Positions 1-10,634 of a stretch of 64,000 bases of DNA are shown here, in pieces. Numbering within the stretch: the first letter of the stretch is position 1; the number at the start of each line of letters is the position of its first letter. The stretch comes from Sulfurimonas sp. HSL3-2 (GTDB taxonomy: Bacteria; Campylobacterota; Campylobacteria; Campylobacterales; Sulfurimonadaceae), in contig NZ_CP147917.1 of assembly GCF_039645965.1 (NCBI RefSeq), positions 1,302,001 through 1,366,000 on the forward strand, given 5' to 3'. The translations under genes and the position numbers were made by a program. A model generated the notes under the pieces. It was given only the letters and a program-made list of their open reading frames with translations. It had not been told where the DNA came from and searched no databases.

Positions 1-1
1 A

Positions 2-148
2 ACTATCCGTACCGCTATGGTAAAACCTTCAAGCGTTATACTACAGGCAGGAGCGGGCATCGTCGCTGACTCAGTCAATGAGCTTGAGTATCTAGAGGTC
101 ACAAATAAACTTGGTGCTCTTATGAGTTCATTAAAAGATCTCGACTAA
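2..148 (+). CDS. trpE: Anthranilate synthase component I, C-terminal end (partial)
   Basis: The window opens inside this gene; only the last 48 codons and the TAA stop are present. The visible protein carries the TIRTAMV stretch followed by QAGAGIVADSV, the C-terminal chorismate-binding signature shared by TrpE, PabB and isochorismate synthases. The variant with IVADSV and a following ExxNK segment is most typical of TrpE, which converts chorismate and glutamine-derived ammonia to anthranilate in tryptophan synthesis. PabB cannot be fully excluded from the tail alone. Only two bases separate its stop from the aroE start, so the two chorismate-pathway genes are probably co-transcribed. Confidence 0.8.
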   Translation, partial: TIRTAMVKPSSVILQAGAGIVADSVNELEYLEVTNKLGALMSSLKDLD

Positions 149-150
149 TA

Positions 151-942
151 ATGAAACTTTTTGCTATCTTTGGAGACCCCGTGTCTCATTCACGTTCCCC
201 GCTTATGCACAATTTTCTTTTTAAGACTCTGCGTGAAGACTCTTGCTACACAAGAGTCCACCTGACAGACGGATCAAAACTAAGAGAAACATTTTTCAAT
301 CTTGATCTTAGCGGTGCGAATATTACCGTTCCTCATAAAGAAGCGGCATATGAAGCCTGCGATGAGATAAGAGGATTTGCAAAAGCAATAGGTGTCGTAA
401 ATACTATTATACTTGAAGACGGCAGGCTCATAGGCTACAACACGGATGCCGACGGTTTTATGGAAGCTGTCAAACCTTTTGGAAAGATACAAAAAGTCCT
501 TATATTAGGTGCCGGTGGGACTGCAAAAGCCTTGGCAAGCAGATTTCTTCAAGATGATGTACATGTAAGTGTGTTAAACAGAAGTGAATCTAGACTCGAT
601 TACTTTAAAGAGTTAGGTCTTACATGTAACAGTTGGGACAGTTTTATCTGTGAAGATTATGATCTTGTCGTAAACACTACAAGTGCCGGACTCAAAGATG
701 ATGCCTACCCTGCTCCAAAAGAGATGATAGAAGATATCCTTTCTCATACATCATATGCAGCAGATGCCATCTACGGAAAAGTGACGCCGTTTTTACAACT
801 GACGCAGGAAAAAGGTATAACTTATAAAGACGGGGCAGATATGCTTTTATATCAAGGTGTACTGGCAAACCATCTTTTTTGCAATAAAAGATATGACTTA
901 AAAATTACTGCAGAGATCATGCAAAAGAGCTTTGCTATCTAA
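151..942 (+). CDS. aroE: Shikimate dehydrogenase
   Basis: AroE reduces 3-dehydroshikimate to shikimate with NADPH in the cytoplasmic shikimate pathway. At 263 residues it has normal length. The N-terminal substrate domain shows GDPVSHSRSPLMHN (residues 9-21) and NITVPHKE with the catalytic lysine at about K63. NTDADGF supplies the paired aspartate at about D99. A Rossmann nucleotide-binding loop, GAGGTAKA, lies at about 120-127. The gene starts two bases after the trpE stop, which suggests an aromatic amino acid operon and translational coupling. Confidence 0.95.
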   Translation: MKLFAIFGDPVSHSRSPLMHNFLFKTLREDSCYTRVHLTDGSKLRETFFNLDLSGANITVPHKEAAYEACDEIRGFAKAIGVVNTIILEDGRLIGYNTDADGFMEAVKPFGKIQKVLILGAGGTAKALASRFLQDDVHVSVLNRSESRLDYFKELGLTCNSWDSFICEDYDLVVNTTSAGLKDDAYPAPKEMIEDILSHTSYAADAIYGKVTPFLQLTQEKGITYKDGADMLLYQGVLANHLFCNKRYDLKITAEIMQKSFAI

Positions 943-1052
943 CAAATCTATTAACTCTGGTTAAATAGTAAAATACAACCGATATATTAGATTAACTAAA
1001 AAAATGATATTATCAAACATCATACAAAAAAGAAGAAAAGAGCCGGAGGACC

Positions 1053-2546
1053 ATGTTTTTTAGATCTATAATAAATATATTTAAATACAATTTTAACTTG
1101 GACTACAAAGCTATTGAGCATGAACAGTTGCTGGCTGCAGGCGAAAAGTTACCGATTATTATTTTCATAAATATATTTATCGGAGCCATTACCATTATGA
1201 TGATGTGGAGTGATGTCCCGTATAGATATCTGCTTAGTTGGATCGCATTACTGATCAGCTCCCTGCTACTGAGACTGGCATTGTATTTGACATACAAAAG
1301 ATCGACTGTGGAGACGACACCGGTATGGAACAGATACTTCATTATTACATCATTCTTCTCGGGTATTGTCTGGGGAATGGTCGGACTGCTTATCGAGTTT
1401 TATGTTGCAGAAGCACATCAAGGGTTCGAAGTCTTTATTCTCGGTGCAATGGCTGTAGGTTCTATCGTCACGGCTACATATATTAGATGGAACTATCTGG
1501 CATTTATGATCCCGATGCTTCTGTTCCCAAGTATTTATTATTTTTTACAAATTGACGTTTACCACCATTTTATGGGTGTTATGATACTTTTTTTTATGGT
1601 TGTCCTCAGCATATCTTCCATAAACTTCAGAAATATCCAAGCAGAAAGAGTGATCTCATTCAAAAAGCTCAGTAACTCAGAACAGCGCTTAAAAGAGATA
1701 ACTTCAAGTATGGGTGAAGGTATTTTGGTAATAGATAAAAACGGTATCTTAGAGTTTATGAATGCAGAAGCGGAACATATACTAGGATGGAATTTTGATG
1801 AGATAAAAAACACGGACCTGCACGACCTGATCCACTTACATGCTCATGGAGCGGATAATAGTTGTATAGTAAAAAAAGCCTATCTTCACGGTGAAAAAAA
1901 CCATTCTGAAGATGATCACTTTAAACGTAAAAACGGTGAGATTTTTCCTATATCATTAACTGCAGCACCGATCAATGACGATCATAAGACATCAGGTGCC
2001 GTTATTATTTTCAGAGATATCACAGAACGTAAAGAGATCGAGAAACAGCTTTCTGATCTGGCACTAACGGACAGGTTGACCGGACTGTATAATCGCGGAA
2101 GTTTTGACGAGACACTCAGTTATGAGCTTGAACGTGCACAGAGATACAACAGAAGCCTGTCTCTTTTGATGCTTGATCTGGATTATTTTAAAAAGATCAA
2201 TGACACATACGGGCATCAAGCAGGTGATGACGTTCTTAAAAAGATCGCAAATGTTATAAAACAATCAATACGCGGCAGTGATTATCCAGCCCGTTTCGGC
2301 GGAGAAGAGTTCATAATAATTCTTCCTGAGACAGAGAATAGCAAAGCAGTTGAACTAGCCCAAAGGATAAGAAAAACGCTTGAAAACGAACCTATTGCGA
2401 TATCTGAAAACGAGACTATTCATGTGACTACAAGTATCGGTGTAGTGACAAGCCGTCAGGGAATTACAACTCAGACATTGCTGTATTTAGTCGACAAAGC
2501 TCTCTATAAAGCGAAACGAAACGGTCGTAATCAAGTGTCCTTATAA
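1053..2546 (+). CDS. Membrane PAS-GGDEF diguanylate cyclase
   Basis: A 497-residue protein with about six hydrophobic helices in residues 35-195, a PAS domain at about 206-325 and a C-terminal GGDEF domain. The active-site motif is GGEEF (about 416-420), an active form, and an RGSD sequence five residues before it matches the allosteric I-site (RxxD) that gives product inhibition by c-di-GMP. It is therefore expected to make c-di-GMP at the inner membrane in response to a PAS ligand or redox signal. The N-terminal membrane module was not assigned to a named family. GGAGG lies just upstream of the ATG. It stands alone after a 110-bp gap and is followed by sulP on the same strand. Confidence 0.85.
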   Translation: MFFRSIINIFKYNFNLDYKAIEHEQLLAAGEKLPIIIFINIFIGAITIMMMWSDVPYRYLLSWIALLISSLLLRLALYLTYKRSTVETTPVWNRYFIITSFFSGIVWGMVGLLIEFYVAEAHQGFEVFILGAMAVGSIVTATYIRWNYLAFMIPMLLFPSIYYFLQIDVYHHFMGVMILFFMVVLSISSINFRNIQAERVISFKKLSNSEQRLKEITSSMGEGILVIDKNGILEFMNAEAEHILGWNFDEIKNTDLHDLIHLHAHGADNSCIVKKAYLHGEKNHSEDDHFKRKNGEIFPISLTAAPINDDHKTSGAVIIFRDITERKEIEKQLSDLALTDRLTGLYNRGSFDETLSYELERAQRYNRSLSLLMLDLDYFKKINDTYGHQAGDDVLKKIANVIKQSIRGSDYPARFGGEEFIIILPETENSKAVELAQRIRKTLENEPIAISENETIHVTTSIGVVTSRQGITTQTLLYLVDKALYKAKRNGRNQVSL

Positions 2547-2618
2547 AAAATTTGATGTATACTTCTCATTCTAAAACTGTTTAAGTACTATCTTAGATCA
2601 GCGAAGGATGCTGAAACC

Positions 2619-4316
2619 ATGAAAAATTTTTTTGAAATATTTTCTCCAAAATCATTTATCGTCTTAAAAGAGGGGTATAAAAGTTCATACTTTATGCCGG
2701 ATCTTATTGCAGGTATAACCGTAGGAGTCGTCGCTCTTCCACTAGCTATGGCATTTGCTATCGCCAGTGGTGTCGGACCTGAAAAAGGGTTATATACTGC
2801 AATCGTAGCAGGTATACTGATCTCTCTTCTTGGCGGAAGCCGTTTTCAGATCGGAGGACCGACGGGAGCTTTCGTAGTCATCATCTATGATATTGTTATG
2901 CGTCATGGGTATGAGGGGCTTGCGATTGCTACTCTAATGGCAGGTATGCTGTTGATCGTTATGGGACTGCTTCGCTTCGGTGCTATTATCAAATACATCC
3001 CCTACCCTGTGATCACAGGTTTTACAAGCGGTATCGCTCTCATCATATTTACATCCCAAGTAAACGATTTTCTAGGTTTAAACATACAAAATCTCCCATC
3101 AGATTTTCTCTTAAAATGGGAAAGTTATTTTAAATATATCGACCATATAAATCTCTATAACCTTTTACTCGCACTCATCTCCATAGCTATCATTCTGACT
3201 ATAAAGCGTTATGTACCAAAAATACCCGGTCCGATCATCGCCGTAATATTCGGGGCTGTTACCGTGTCTATATTCAATATACCGGTAGACACTATCGAAT
3301 CTCGTTTTGGAGATATCCCACGTACTCTGCCTTCTCCGTCACTACCTATATTTGATCTAACACTTATAAAATCTCTTATTCCTGATGCATTGACGATCGC
3401 ACTTTTAGCAGCGATAGAATCACTTTTAAGTGCAGTCGTTGCAGATGGGATGACGGGACGCTCACATAAGTCCGATACAGAGCTGATCGCTCAAGGTGCT
3501 GCCAATATAGGTTCTATCTTTTTTGGCGGTATTCCTGCAACAGGAGCCATCGCAAGAACAGCTACAAATATAAAGTCAGGTGCTAAAACTCCGCTAGCAG
3601 GAATTATCCACGGCATTGTCATAGCCCTGTTTATGTTTTTATTTGCAGAGTGGATCGTAAAAGTACCTATGGCTGTCATGGCGGCAATACTCATTATTAT
3701 CGCTTGGAATATGAGTGAAGTACACCACTTTAAACACATATTACGAGGTCCAAGAAGTGATGCGATGGTTCTGCTTACGACATTTATTCTTACTGTTTTG
3801 GTTGATTTGACCGTTGCCGTTCAAGTCGGAGTCGTACTGGCATCGCTGCTCTTTATTAAACGTGTTATAGAAGTGACGCAGGTTCAAAACAGCAGGTTTA
3901 AACTAAGCGGATTTGAATCTCAGACAGAGGAACGGCTCGATGATCCTGATATGCTTACAAAAAAAACCATTCCCGAAGATACCGAAATCTATGAGATAGA
4001 CGGACCCTTTTTCTTTGGCGTGGCAGACAGCCTCAAAAGAGTCATGGAGACACTTGGTTACACACCGAAAGTCTTTATTCTAAGAATGCGCAAGGTACCT
4101 GTCATAGATGCTTCAGGCATGCATGCACTAGAAGAGTTTTATCTTCGCTGTAAAAAACAAAACACAAGATTCATCCTCTCAGGAGTAAATCCTAATCTGG
4201 AAAGTATGCTGAAAAAGTTCGGTTTTTATGCGATGATAGGAGAGGAAAATGTTTTTGACCATATAGATAAAGCGATCCGTGCCTCTGAAGAGGAGATATC
4301 AAAGAAAGAGGATTAA
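2619..4316 (+). CDS. SulP-family anion transporter with STAS domain
   Basis: A 565-residue inner-membrane transporter. The first ~430 residues hold many transmembrane helices, with the SulP core visible as DLIAGITVGVVALPLAMAFA near the N-terminus and a QIGGPTGAF stretch. Residues ~450-550 form a cytoplasmic STAS domain containing VPVIDASGMHALEE. SulP members carry sulfate, bicarbonate or other anions; the sequence alone does not fix the substrate. In an autotrophic Campylobacterota bicarbonate or sulfate are both plausible. The gene sits between two diguanylate cyclase genes and its last four bases overlap the convergent one. Confidence 0.88.
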   Translation: MKNFFEIFSPKSFIVLKEGYKSSYFMPDLIAGITVGVVALPLAMAFAIASGVGPEKGLYTAIVAGILISLLGGSRFQIGGPTGAFVVIIYDIVMRHGYEGLAIATLMAGMLLIVMGLLRFGAIIKYIPYPVITGFTSGIALIIFTSQVNDFLGLNIQNLPSDFLLKWESYFKYIDHINLYNLLLALISIAIILTIKRYVPKIPGPIIAVIFGAVTVSIFNIPVDTIESRFGDIPRTLPSPSLPIFDLTLIKSLIPDALTIALLAAIESLLSAVVADGMTGRSHKSDTELIAQGAANIGSIFFGGIPATGAIARTATNIKSGAKTPLAGIIHGIVIALFMFLFAEWIVKVPMAVMAAILIIIAWNMSEVHHFKHILRGPRSDAMVLLTTFILTVLVDLTVAVQVGVVLASLLFIKRVIEVTQVQNSRFKLSGFESQTEERLDDPDMLTKKTIPEDTEIYEIDGPFFFGVADSLKRVMETLGYTPKVFILRMRKVPVIDASGMHALEEFYLRCKKQNTRFILSGVNPNLESMLKKFGFYAMIGEENVFDHIDKAIRASEEEISKKED

Positions 4317-6076
4317 GAATCCACAATCACAGTATTTCTCCCACTATGTTTAGCATTGTATAATGCTAAATCAACTCTTTTTAAAAGTTCTTCATTGTTC
4401 TCATTTTCTTTATATTGGACCAGACCTATACTGATCGTTATATGTTCTATCTCTTCAAAGGTATAGTTATCGACAGCTGTTCTGATCCTTTCAACGATTG
4501 TCGCCGCCATTTCTAATGTTGTCTTTGGCAGTATTATCATAAACTCTTCACCGCCGACTCTTGCAAAAATATCGCTCTTGCGCAGATGCTGTTTTACGAG
4601 ATCAACTACCGATTTTAAAATTTTGTCTCCAACATCATGCCCGTATGTATCATTGACATCTTTAAAATAATCCAGATCAAACATACATAATGAAAATGTC
4701 GTATGATACCTATTTGCTCTATCTATCTCATTTTTTAGAGCATCATTGAAGTAGTACCTATTATATATCTCAGTCAGTGAATCTTTCATAGCTATCTCTC
4801 TCATATTTTCATATGCTTGATTCAGCTCTTTTGTCCTCTCTACTACTGTCTTTTCCAAAGAGGCATTAAGATTCATCAATTCACTGTTTTTTTGTTTGAT
4901 CTCTTTTGAATACTTTAACAGCCTGTTTTTTAAAGCGATGGAAATAAGATAAGATACAAATAAAGATAAGACGATCAATACTAATGAAAAGATCATGATC
5001 CGTACATACTGTTTTTTATACATCTTTGTTAAGGATTCCGCTTTTTCCTGTAACTTGTCGTTAAAAGCGTTATAATAAAACCCATTCCCGACGATCCAGT
5101 CACTTCCGGGCACTTTTTTTACATAAGAAAACTTTTCTTCTACTTGACCTGTCAGAGGATTTTTTAATTTATATGATACAAAATAGGGATCTTTTGACTT
5201 TGCACTTTTTATGAGCTCTTTTATAAACTCTTTTCCGTCTTCATCTTTTAAAGAAAGGACGTTCTCGTTTCTCGGAAAGAGACCCTGCCCGTTCATTATA
5301 TTGTTTCCATTCTCATCTATAACAAAAAAATACTCACTTTCATTTATAGACATATTGCGTAATGTCTTTAGTGCATGCTCTTTCATCTGAGACATTACCG
5401 TATCCAAGTACTCGGCAGATCCCATGTACCAATCAAAATCATCAAATCTTTTAACGTATGCAAGCTGTTCATACTGTTTATTCGGGTCAGTGTTTGGACG
5501 AGTGAACGTATCCCATATAAACCCTTCACCTTTCTCTTTTGCCAGTGCTATCTCTTCACGGATAATATGCCTTTGATCCGCATCTTGAAGGTCTAAAATA
5601 TTTTTTCCTTCAAAATGTTTCAAATAACTTGGTGAAAGGTGCGATACGCCGTTAAAATCCACTATGAATATATAGCATTCGCCATTGTTCCATGTAAGAG
5701 ATCTTAAAGAATCGATTATCTCTTTTTGCAGCTCTTTTTTTGTATGATTTTTTATATTTTTTTCATAAATGTTTTTTGCGATGGAGTAAGCCGTATCTAC
5801 TCTGTTTTTGACTGTCTCTTTTAAGATCTCCGTCGTTACGGATTTTTTGTATTCAAGCAGTTTTGCGGCAATATCGACTTTTGAGATGACTTTGTTTTTT
5901 TGTGCCTCGACATATACCGTTTCCATATCTTCCAGAGAATCTTGATACTGAAGTTCATTTATATGCAATAAGAACAACGAGACCATTGTTACGACTAAAG
6001 GTATGAATATAAAAGGGCCGTAAGCGATTATGGAGACAAGACTCTTTTCGCTCAAAAAATTAAATATATGTTTCAT
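4313..6076 (-). CDS. Double-Cache GGDEF diguanylate cyclase
   Basis: A 587-residue sensor. One membrane helix lies at about 14-38 and another at about 360-385. Between them is a large periplasmic region with two Cache-like modules; each ends in an FDWYMGSAEY- or SDWIVGNGFYY-type strand typical of sCache_2 domains. A coiled-coil linker leads to a C-terminal GGDEF domain with an active GGEEF motif (about 508-512) and an upstream RKSD I-site. It should couple an extracellular small molecule to c-di-GMP synthesis. Its stop overlaps the convergent sulP stop by four bases. Confidence 0.87.
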   Translation of the reverse strand: MKHIFNFLSEKSLVSIIAYGPFIFIPLVVTMVSLFLLHINELQYQDSLEDMETVYVEAQKNKVISKVDIAAKLLEYKKSVTTEILKETVKNRVDTAYSIAKNIYEKNIKNHTKKELQKEIIDSLRSLTWNNGECYIFIVDFNGVSHLSPSYLKHFEGKNILDLQDADQRHIIREEIALAKEKGEGFIWDTFTRPNTDPNKQYEQLAYVKRFDDFDWYMGSAEYLDTVMSQMKEHALKTLRNMSINESEYFFVIDENGNNIMNGQGLFPRNENVLSLKDEDGKEFIKELIKSAKSKDPYFVSYKLKNPLTGQVEEKFSYVKKVPGSDWIVGNGFYYNAFNDKLQEKAESLTKMYKKQYVRIMIFSLVLIVLSLFVSYLISIALKNRLLKYSKEIKQKNSELMNLNASLEKTVVERTKELNQAYENMREIAMKDSLTEIYNRYYFNDALKNEIDRANRYHTTFSLCMFDLDYFKDVNDTYGHDVGDKILKSVVDLVKQHLRKSDIFARVGGEEFMIILPKTTLEMAATIVERIRTAVDNYTFEEIEHITISIGLVQYKENENNEELLKRVDLALYNAKHSGRNTVIVDS

Positions 6077-6159
6077 CGGACAACTTTCAAGTATAACTTT
6101 ACTCTATAATACCGAATCTATACAAAAAAAAATATAATTTATTACATAAAGTGTGATAT

Positions 6160-6729
6160 TTAGATCTTCACTCTATCTTCTAATGCCCTTGTCAGCGAAA
6201 GTATATCGATATTTTCAAGACTTACACCTGTCGGTACGCCTTGGGCGATTTTAGTAAATCTGACATCATAATCACACAGTTTATCCTCTATATAGAGAAT
6301 GACCGCGTCATTTTGGATCGACGGAGTAAGTGCAAATATCACTTCGCTGACCCCGCTTGAGACAATATCTTGAAGATGGGAAATATCTAGCTGGTCTAAC
6401 GAATCAAGAACAAAATATCTACCCTCAAAGAGCCCGTTTTCTTCAAAAGTGAGTATGTCTTTTGCATTTTCGACAATACATAAAACCTCTATATCTCTTG
6501 AGGTGTCGCTGCAGATGGCACAAAGCTCATCTTCACTCATACCGCCGCATGAGATACATTTTTTCAGACTTCCGACGGCATTTTCTATGGCATGGGCAAG
6601 TTTTATGGCGCTGAAACTGTCTTTCATAACCATATGGTATGCGAGTCTAATGGCTGATTTTTTGCCGATTGTAGGCAGTTCTTCCAGACATTCGACAAGA
6701 CGGTTAAACTTTTCCAGCGATCTTTTCAT
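6160..6729 (-). CDS. recR: Recombination mediator protein RecR
   Basis: RecR works with RecO to load RecA onto SSB-coated single-stranded DNA. The 189-residue protein has the N-terminal helix-hairpin-helix region (ECLEELPTIGKKSAIRLAYH), a C4 zinc finger (CISCGG...CAIC) at about 57-71, and a Toprim domain beginning IEVLCIVENAKDI. It is slightly shorter than the ~198-residue E. coli protein. Its ATG overlaps the mltA stop as ATGA, so translation is probably coupled in the uvrA-mltA-recR operon. Its partner recO is in this window at 50.6 kb. Confidence 0.95.
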   Translation of the reverse strand: MKRSLEKFNRLVECLEELPTIGKKSAIRLAYHMVMKDSFSAIKLAHAIENAVGSLKKCISCGGMSEDELCAICSDTSRDIEVLCIVENAKDILTFEENGLFEGRYFVLDSLDQLDISHLQDIVSSGVSEVIFALTPSIQNDAVILYIEDKLCDYDVRFTKIAQGVPTGVSLENIDILSLTRALEDRVKI

Positions 6730-7805
6730 CTTACATCTACTTTAGGTAAAAATATCCATATTTTCAGCTTTGCCTTTAGGTTTCCGGCAATATCAAGAGC
6801 TTTATCTCCAAAGCCCGTAAACAGGTCGGCTCTGATAGGAGACTTGATAGCAGAACCTCTGTCCTGGGCGAAAACCACTCTGTCTATATTATGATATATA
6901 TCCTTAGCATCAATATAAAGCATACTGCCCAGCGGAATATATTTGCTGTCAACGGCTGCTGAACGCATAGGTGTCAATGCAACGCCTAAAGCTCCTCTGA
7001 CATCAGTCACTTGTTTCTTTTTAAAATACACGACTCTTGGATTATGATTTAAGACATCATCCACTTTTTGCGGGTTCTTTTCTGCCCACTCTTTTATCTT
7101 TTGCAGCGACATATTTTTTTTCTCAATAGTCCCGCTTGATATCAGGTATTTCCCTACAGATTGGTATTTATGACCGTTATTACCGCCGTATCCGACAAAA
7201 AGGGTATCGTTATTGTCCAGTCTGATACGTCCCGAACCCTGTATCTCCAAGAAAAATGCATCGATCTTATTATCTACATAACAGATAACAGAAGCGTTAA
7301 TATCTTTTTGCTCTGCTCTTGTGTAATATGGAAGGACTTTACCGTCTTTCAGCCTGCCTTTGAGATGATAGTTTTTCAGCTCCGGATAATAAGCGCTAAA
7401 ATCTATATCATATATATCGTTGGGCTTTGTATACAGCGGATACTGATACTCGTCATGCTGTGTCAAAGAACCGTGAAGTTCAGGCTCATAATAGCCTGTT
7501 AAGACTCCCGTATCTTTCTCTTTATCCATAATCTGGTAGAGTTCAAAGTTCTCTTCTACGAACTCTTTTTTATCACTTACATGTAAGGCATCTTTACAAA
7601 GTGATCCATAGAGTTCCTGCGTCTTTTTAGTCTTACAGTTTGCAATAAATCCCTCTACTACCTCATCAAAGTTCTCATCATTAAATCCGTCCAGATCTGA
7701 AAGGTCAGCTTTTTGCAATGTTGTATCGGGCATCGCAGGGACTACGACTTTACTGGAACATCCGACAAAAAACAGCACTACAAAAAAAGGTAAAATGAAT
7801 CTCAT
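6726..7805 (-). CDS. mltA: Membrane-bound lytic murein transglycosylase A
   Basis: A 359-residue lipoprotein: a short hydrophobic signal ends in the lipobox FFVGC (Cys at about 16). The MltA domain is recognisable from VLTGYYEPELHGS, LEIQGSGRIRL and VGYGGNNGH. The C-terminal 3D domain follows, with FAQDRGSAIKSPIRADLF carrying the catalytic aspartate region. The enzyme cleaves peptidoglycan to 1,6-anhydromuramic products at the periplasmic face of the outer membrane. Its start codon overlaps the uvrA stop by one base (TAATG) and its stop overlaps recR, so this cell-wall gene is embedded between two DNA repair genes. Confidence 0.93.
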   Translation of the reverse strand: MRFILPFFVVLFFVGCSSKVVVPAMPDTTLQKADLSDLDGFNDENFDEVVEGFIANCKTKKTQELYGSLCKDALHVSDKKEFVEENFELYQIMDKEKDTGVLTGYYEPELHGSLTQHDEYQYPLYTKPNDIYDIDFSAYYPELKNYHLKGRLKDGKVLPYYTRAEQKDINASVICYVDNKIDAFFLEIQGSGRIRLDNNDTLFVGYGGNNGHKYQSVGKYLISSGTIEKKNMSLQKIKEWAEKNPQKVDDVLNHNPRVVYFKKKQVTDVRGALGVALTPMRSAAVDSKYIPLGSMLYIDAKDIYHNIDRVVFAQDRGSAIKSPIRADLFTGFGDKALDIAGNLKAKLKIWIFLPKVDVR

Positions 7806-10615
7806 TACTTTCTTTCCAACTCTTTTTTAAGATACATACCTGTATAACTTCCGGTTTTTTTATGATCACGCGCTACTTCTTCTGGAGTTCCGACAGCGAT
7901 GATATCTCCGCCGCCGCTTCCGCCTTCTGGTCCCATATCTATGATGTAGTCAGCATTTTTTATCATATCAAGGTTATGTTCGATGACAAGAACGCTGTTT
8001 CCAAGCTCTACAAAGTTATGAAGCACTTTTGTCAGACGGTTTACATCGTCAAAGTGAAGGCCCGTAGTCGGTTCATCAAGGATATAAAGTGTCTTACCCG
8101 TATCTTTACGACTTAACTCTTTAGAGAGTTTTATACGCTGCGCCTCACCGCCTGAGAGTGTCGTCGCATTTTGTCCAAGAGTGATGTAACCAAGACCTAC
8201 GTCATAAAGTGTCTGAATCTTTATCTTTATCTTCGGGATCGGATCAAAGAACTCCAACGCTTCGCTTACGCTCATATTTAAGACATCGGAGATACTTTTA
8301 CCCTTATAATGCACTTCTAAAGTCTGAGCATTGTAACGAGTCCCCTTACATGAGTCACATTTGACCATAATGTCAGGCAGGAAGTGCATCTCTATCTTTA
8401 TCTCGCCCTCACCCTGACACTTCTCACAACGTCCGCCTTTAACATTAAAACTAAAACGTGATGAGCTGTATCCACGGATATTTGCCTCTTTTGTCTTTGC
8501 AAAAAGATTACGTATCTCATCCATCACTCCGGTATATGTCGCCGGGTTACTTCTAGGTGTTCTTCCTATCGGGCTTTGATCCAGATAGATCACCTTGTCG
8601 ACATGCTCCAGCCCCTCTATCTCGACACCTGCTACTTTTTTGACTTTTCTTGCGTGGTTAAGTATCTCTCTTGCTGTCGGCAGAAGTGTCTGAAGGATCA
8701 ACGAACTTTTTCCGCTTCCGCTCACTCCTGTGATACATGTAAAGTTATTAAGAGGTATTTTCGCACTCAGATCGTTGATATTGTTGAGTGTTACGTTCTT
8801 TATCTCAATAAAATTCTCTTGCGGGCGTCTGTAAAAATACTCTATCTTCTTACGTCCGACAATATAATCAGCCGTTAGAGTATCTGCTTTTTTCAGTTCC
8901 TCGAATGTCCCTGCAAAAACGACCTCTCCACCGAATTTTCCGGCACCAGGACCGATATCGACAATGTAGTCTGCCTGTTCTATCGTCTCTTTGTCATGCT
9001 CGACGACTATAACGCTGTTGCCCTTCTCCTGAAGAGAACGAAGCGTACGGATAAGCTTTAACGTATCGCGCTCATGAAGACCGATGCTCGGTTCGTCAAG
9101 GACATACATGACTCCTGTCAGTCCGCTTCCTATCTGCGAAGCGATACGGATACGCTGTGCTTCACCGCCGCTTATCGTCCTTGCATCACGACCCAGAGTG
9201 ATGTAACCAAGTCCAACGTCAAACAAGAAGTAAAGGCGCTCACGTATCTCATTTAGTATCGGTGCTGCTATCATCTTGCCCTGAGCATTTAGATGAGAGA
9301 AATTCTCCTCCGATTTAAACCACTCATAGCTTTTGTTGATAGGCATATCAAGTATTGACGCGATACCCTGATCCGAGACTTTTACTGCGAGACTCTCCTG
9401 TTTTAAACGGTATGAGTTGCAGACGTTACACACCTTCTCGCTCATATAATCAGCAAGTTCTTTCTCATCTTTGAACATATCGTATGCTATCTTGATGATA
9501 CCCGGCCATACGCGCTTGACCGGATGCCCTTTCCAAAGAAATGTGACTTCATCTATGCCGCCGTGAAGGATCGCTTTTTTCTGATACTCTTCCAGCTCAG
9601 AGAACGGTACTGTCATATTGATGTTGTTCTCTGTACAAAAACCTTTTAAGAACGTAAAATAGTATCCCTTGTTAAAACCGTAGACTATCTTTACCGCACC
9701 CGTTTCAATCGTCAGGTCTTTATCTATTATCTTGTCATGGTCCAATGCATAACGCACACCTAGACCGTCACACTCAGGACATGCTCCCTTTGGTGAGTTA
9801 AATGAAAAAGAGAGAGGTTCAAGTTCGTCAAAACTTATCTTACAGTCAAAACAGGCATTGTGTTCGCTGTAATGGATAGTAGACTCTTTCATCCCCAACT
9901 CTTCATGGTTTAAGATATCTACCTCTACTTCACCATAGCTTTGTTTTAACGCTTTTTCGACATCCTGAGCTATACGGTCTTTGTTCTCTTCACTGATGAC
10001 TAAACGGTCTATGACTACTTTAATGGTATGTTTTTTCGTTTTTGAGAGTTCTATCTCCTCATCCAGTCTTGTCATCACTCCGTCGATCATCGCTCTTACG
10101 TAGCCTTTTTGAACAAGAGACTCTATCATCTCGTTAAACGATCCTTTTTTCTCATTTACTAAAGGAGCCAGAATCACGACTTTTGCATTTTCTGGAAGTT
10201 TAAGGACCTCGTTTATAATATCCTCGGCACTCATATGAGTGATCTTTTTGCCACACTTGTGACAGTGCTGCACACCTACACGAGCATATAGAAGACGGAG
10301 GTAGTCATAGATCTCCGTAATAGTCCCGACGGTCGAACGAGGATTTTTAGAGGTCGTCTTCTGGTCTATGGCGATAGCCGGAGTAAGTCCCTCTATCTTG
10401 TCGATATCCGGTTTTCCTATACGGTCAAGGAACTGTCTTGCATAAGAGGATAAAGACTCTATATATCTTCGCTGCCCCTCTGCATAAAGTGTATCAAACG
10501 CCAGTGTAGATTTACCGCTTCCGCTGAGCCCCGTACAGACGACCAGTTTGTTCTTCGGTATCTCTAAAGAGATATTTTTTAAATTATTTTCACGTGCACC
10601 AAAAATTTTTATCAT
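7805..10615 (-). CDS. uvrA: Excinuclease ABC subunit A
   Basis: UvrA is the damage-sensing ATPase of nucleotide excision repair. The 936-residue protein has two ABC modules. The first has Walker [10 protein letters not shown] near residue 30 and signature ISGGEAQR; the second has GVSGSGKSS and LSGGEAQR. Zinc-binding cysteine sets are seen at CHKCGKK, at [14 protein letters not shown], and at CEKCQGEGE...CDSCKG. Length is normal. It is the first gene of the uvrA-mltA-recR operon; the 19-bp gap to the next upstream gene on the same strand suggests read-through from the TauE/SafE gene is possible. Confidence 0.97.
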   Translation of the reverse strand: MIKIFGARENNLKNISLEIPKNKLVVCTGLSGSGKSTLAFDTLYAEGQRRYIESLSSYARQFLDRIGKPDIDKIEGLTPAIAIDQKTTSKNPRSTVGTITEIYDYLRLLYARVGVQHCHKCGKKITHMSAEDIINEVLKLPENAKVVILAPLVNEKKGSFNEMIESLVQKGYVRAMIDGVMTRLDEEIELSKTKKHTIKVVIDRLVISEENKDRIAQDVEKALKQSYGEVEVDILNHEELGMKESTIHYSEHNACFDCKISFDELEPLSFSFNSPKGACPECDGLGVRYALDHDKIIDKDLTIETGAVKIVYGFNKGYYFTFLKGFCTENNINMTVPFSELEEYQKKAILHGGIDEVTFLWKGHPVKRVWPGIIKIAYDMFKDEKELADYMSEKVCNVCNSYRLKQESLAVKVSDQGIASILDMPINKSYEWFKSEENFSHLNAQGKMIAAPILNEIRERLYFLFDVGLGYITLGRDARTISGGEAQRIRIASQIGSGLTGVMYVLDEPSIGLHERDTLKLIRTLRSLQEKGNSVIVVEHDKETIEQADYIVDIGPGAGKFGGEVVFAGTFEELKKADTLTADYIVGRKKIEYFYRRPQENFIEIKNVTLNNINDLSAKIPLNNFTCITGVSGSGKSSLILQTLLPTAREILNHARKVKKVAGVEIEGLEHVDKVIYLDQSPIGRTPRSNPATYTGVMDEIRNLFAKTKEANIRGYSSSRFSFNVKGGRCEKCQGEGEIKIEMHFLPDIMVKCDSCKGTRYNAQTLEVHYKGKSISDVLNMSVSEALEFFDPIPKIKIKIQTLYDVGLGYITLGQNATTLSGGEAQRIKLSKELSRKDTGKTLYILDEPTTGLHFDDVNRLTKVLHNFVELGNSVLVIEHNLDMIKNADYIIDMGPEGGSGGGDIIAVGTPEEVARDHKKTGSYTGMYLKKELERK

Positions 10616-10634
10616 TATCTATCCTAAATATATT

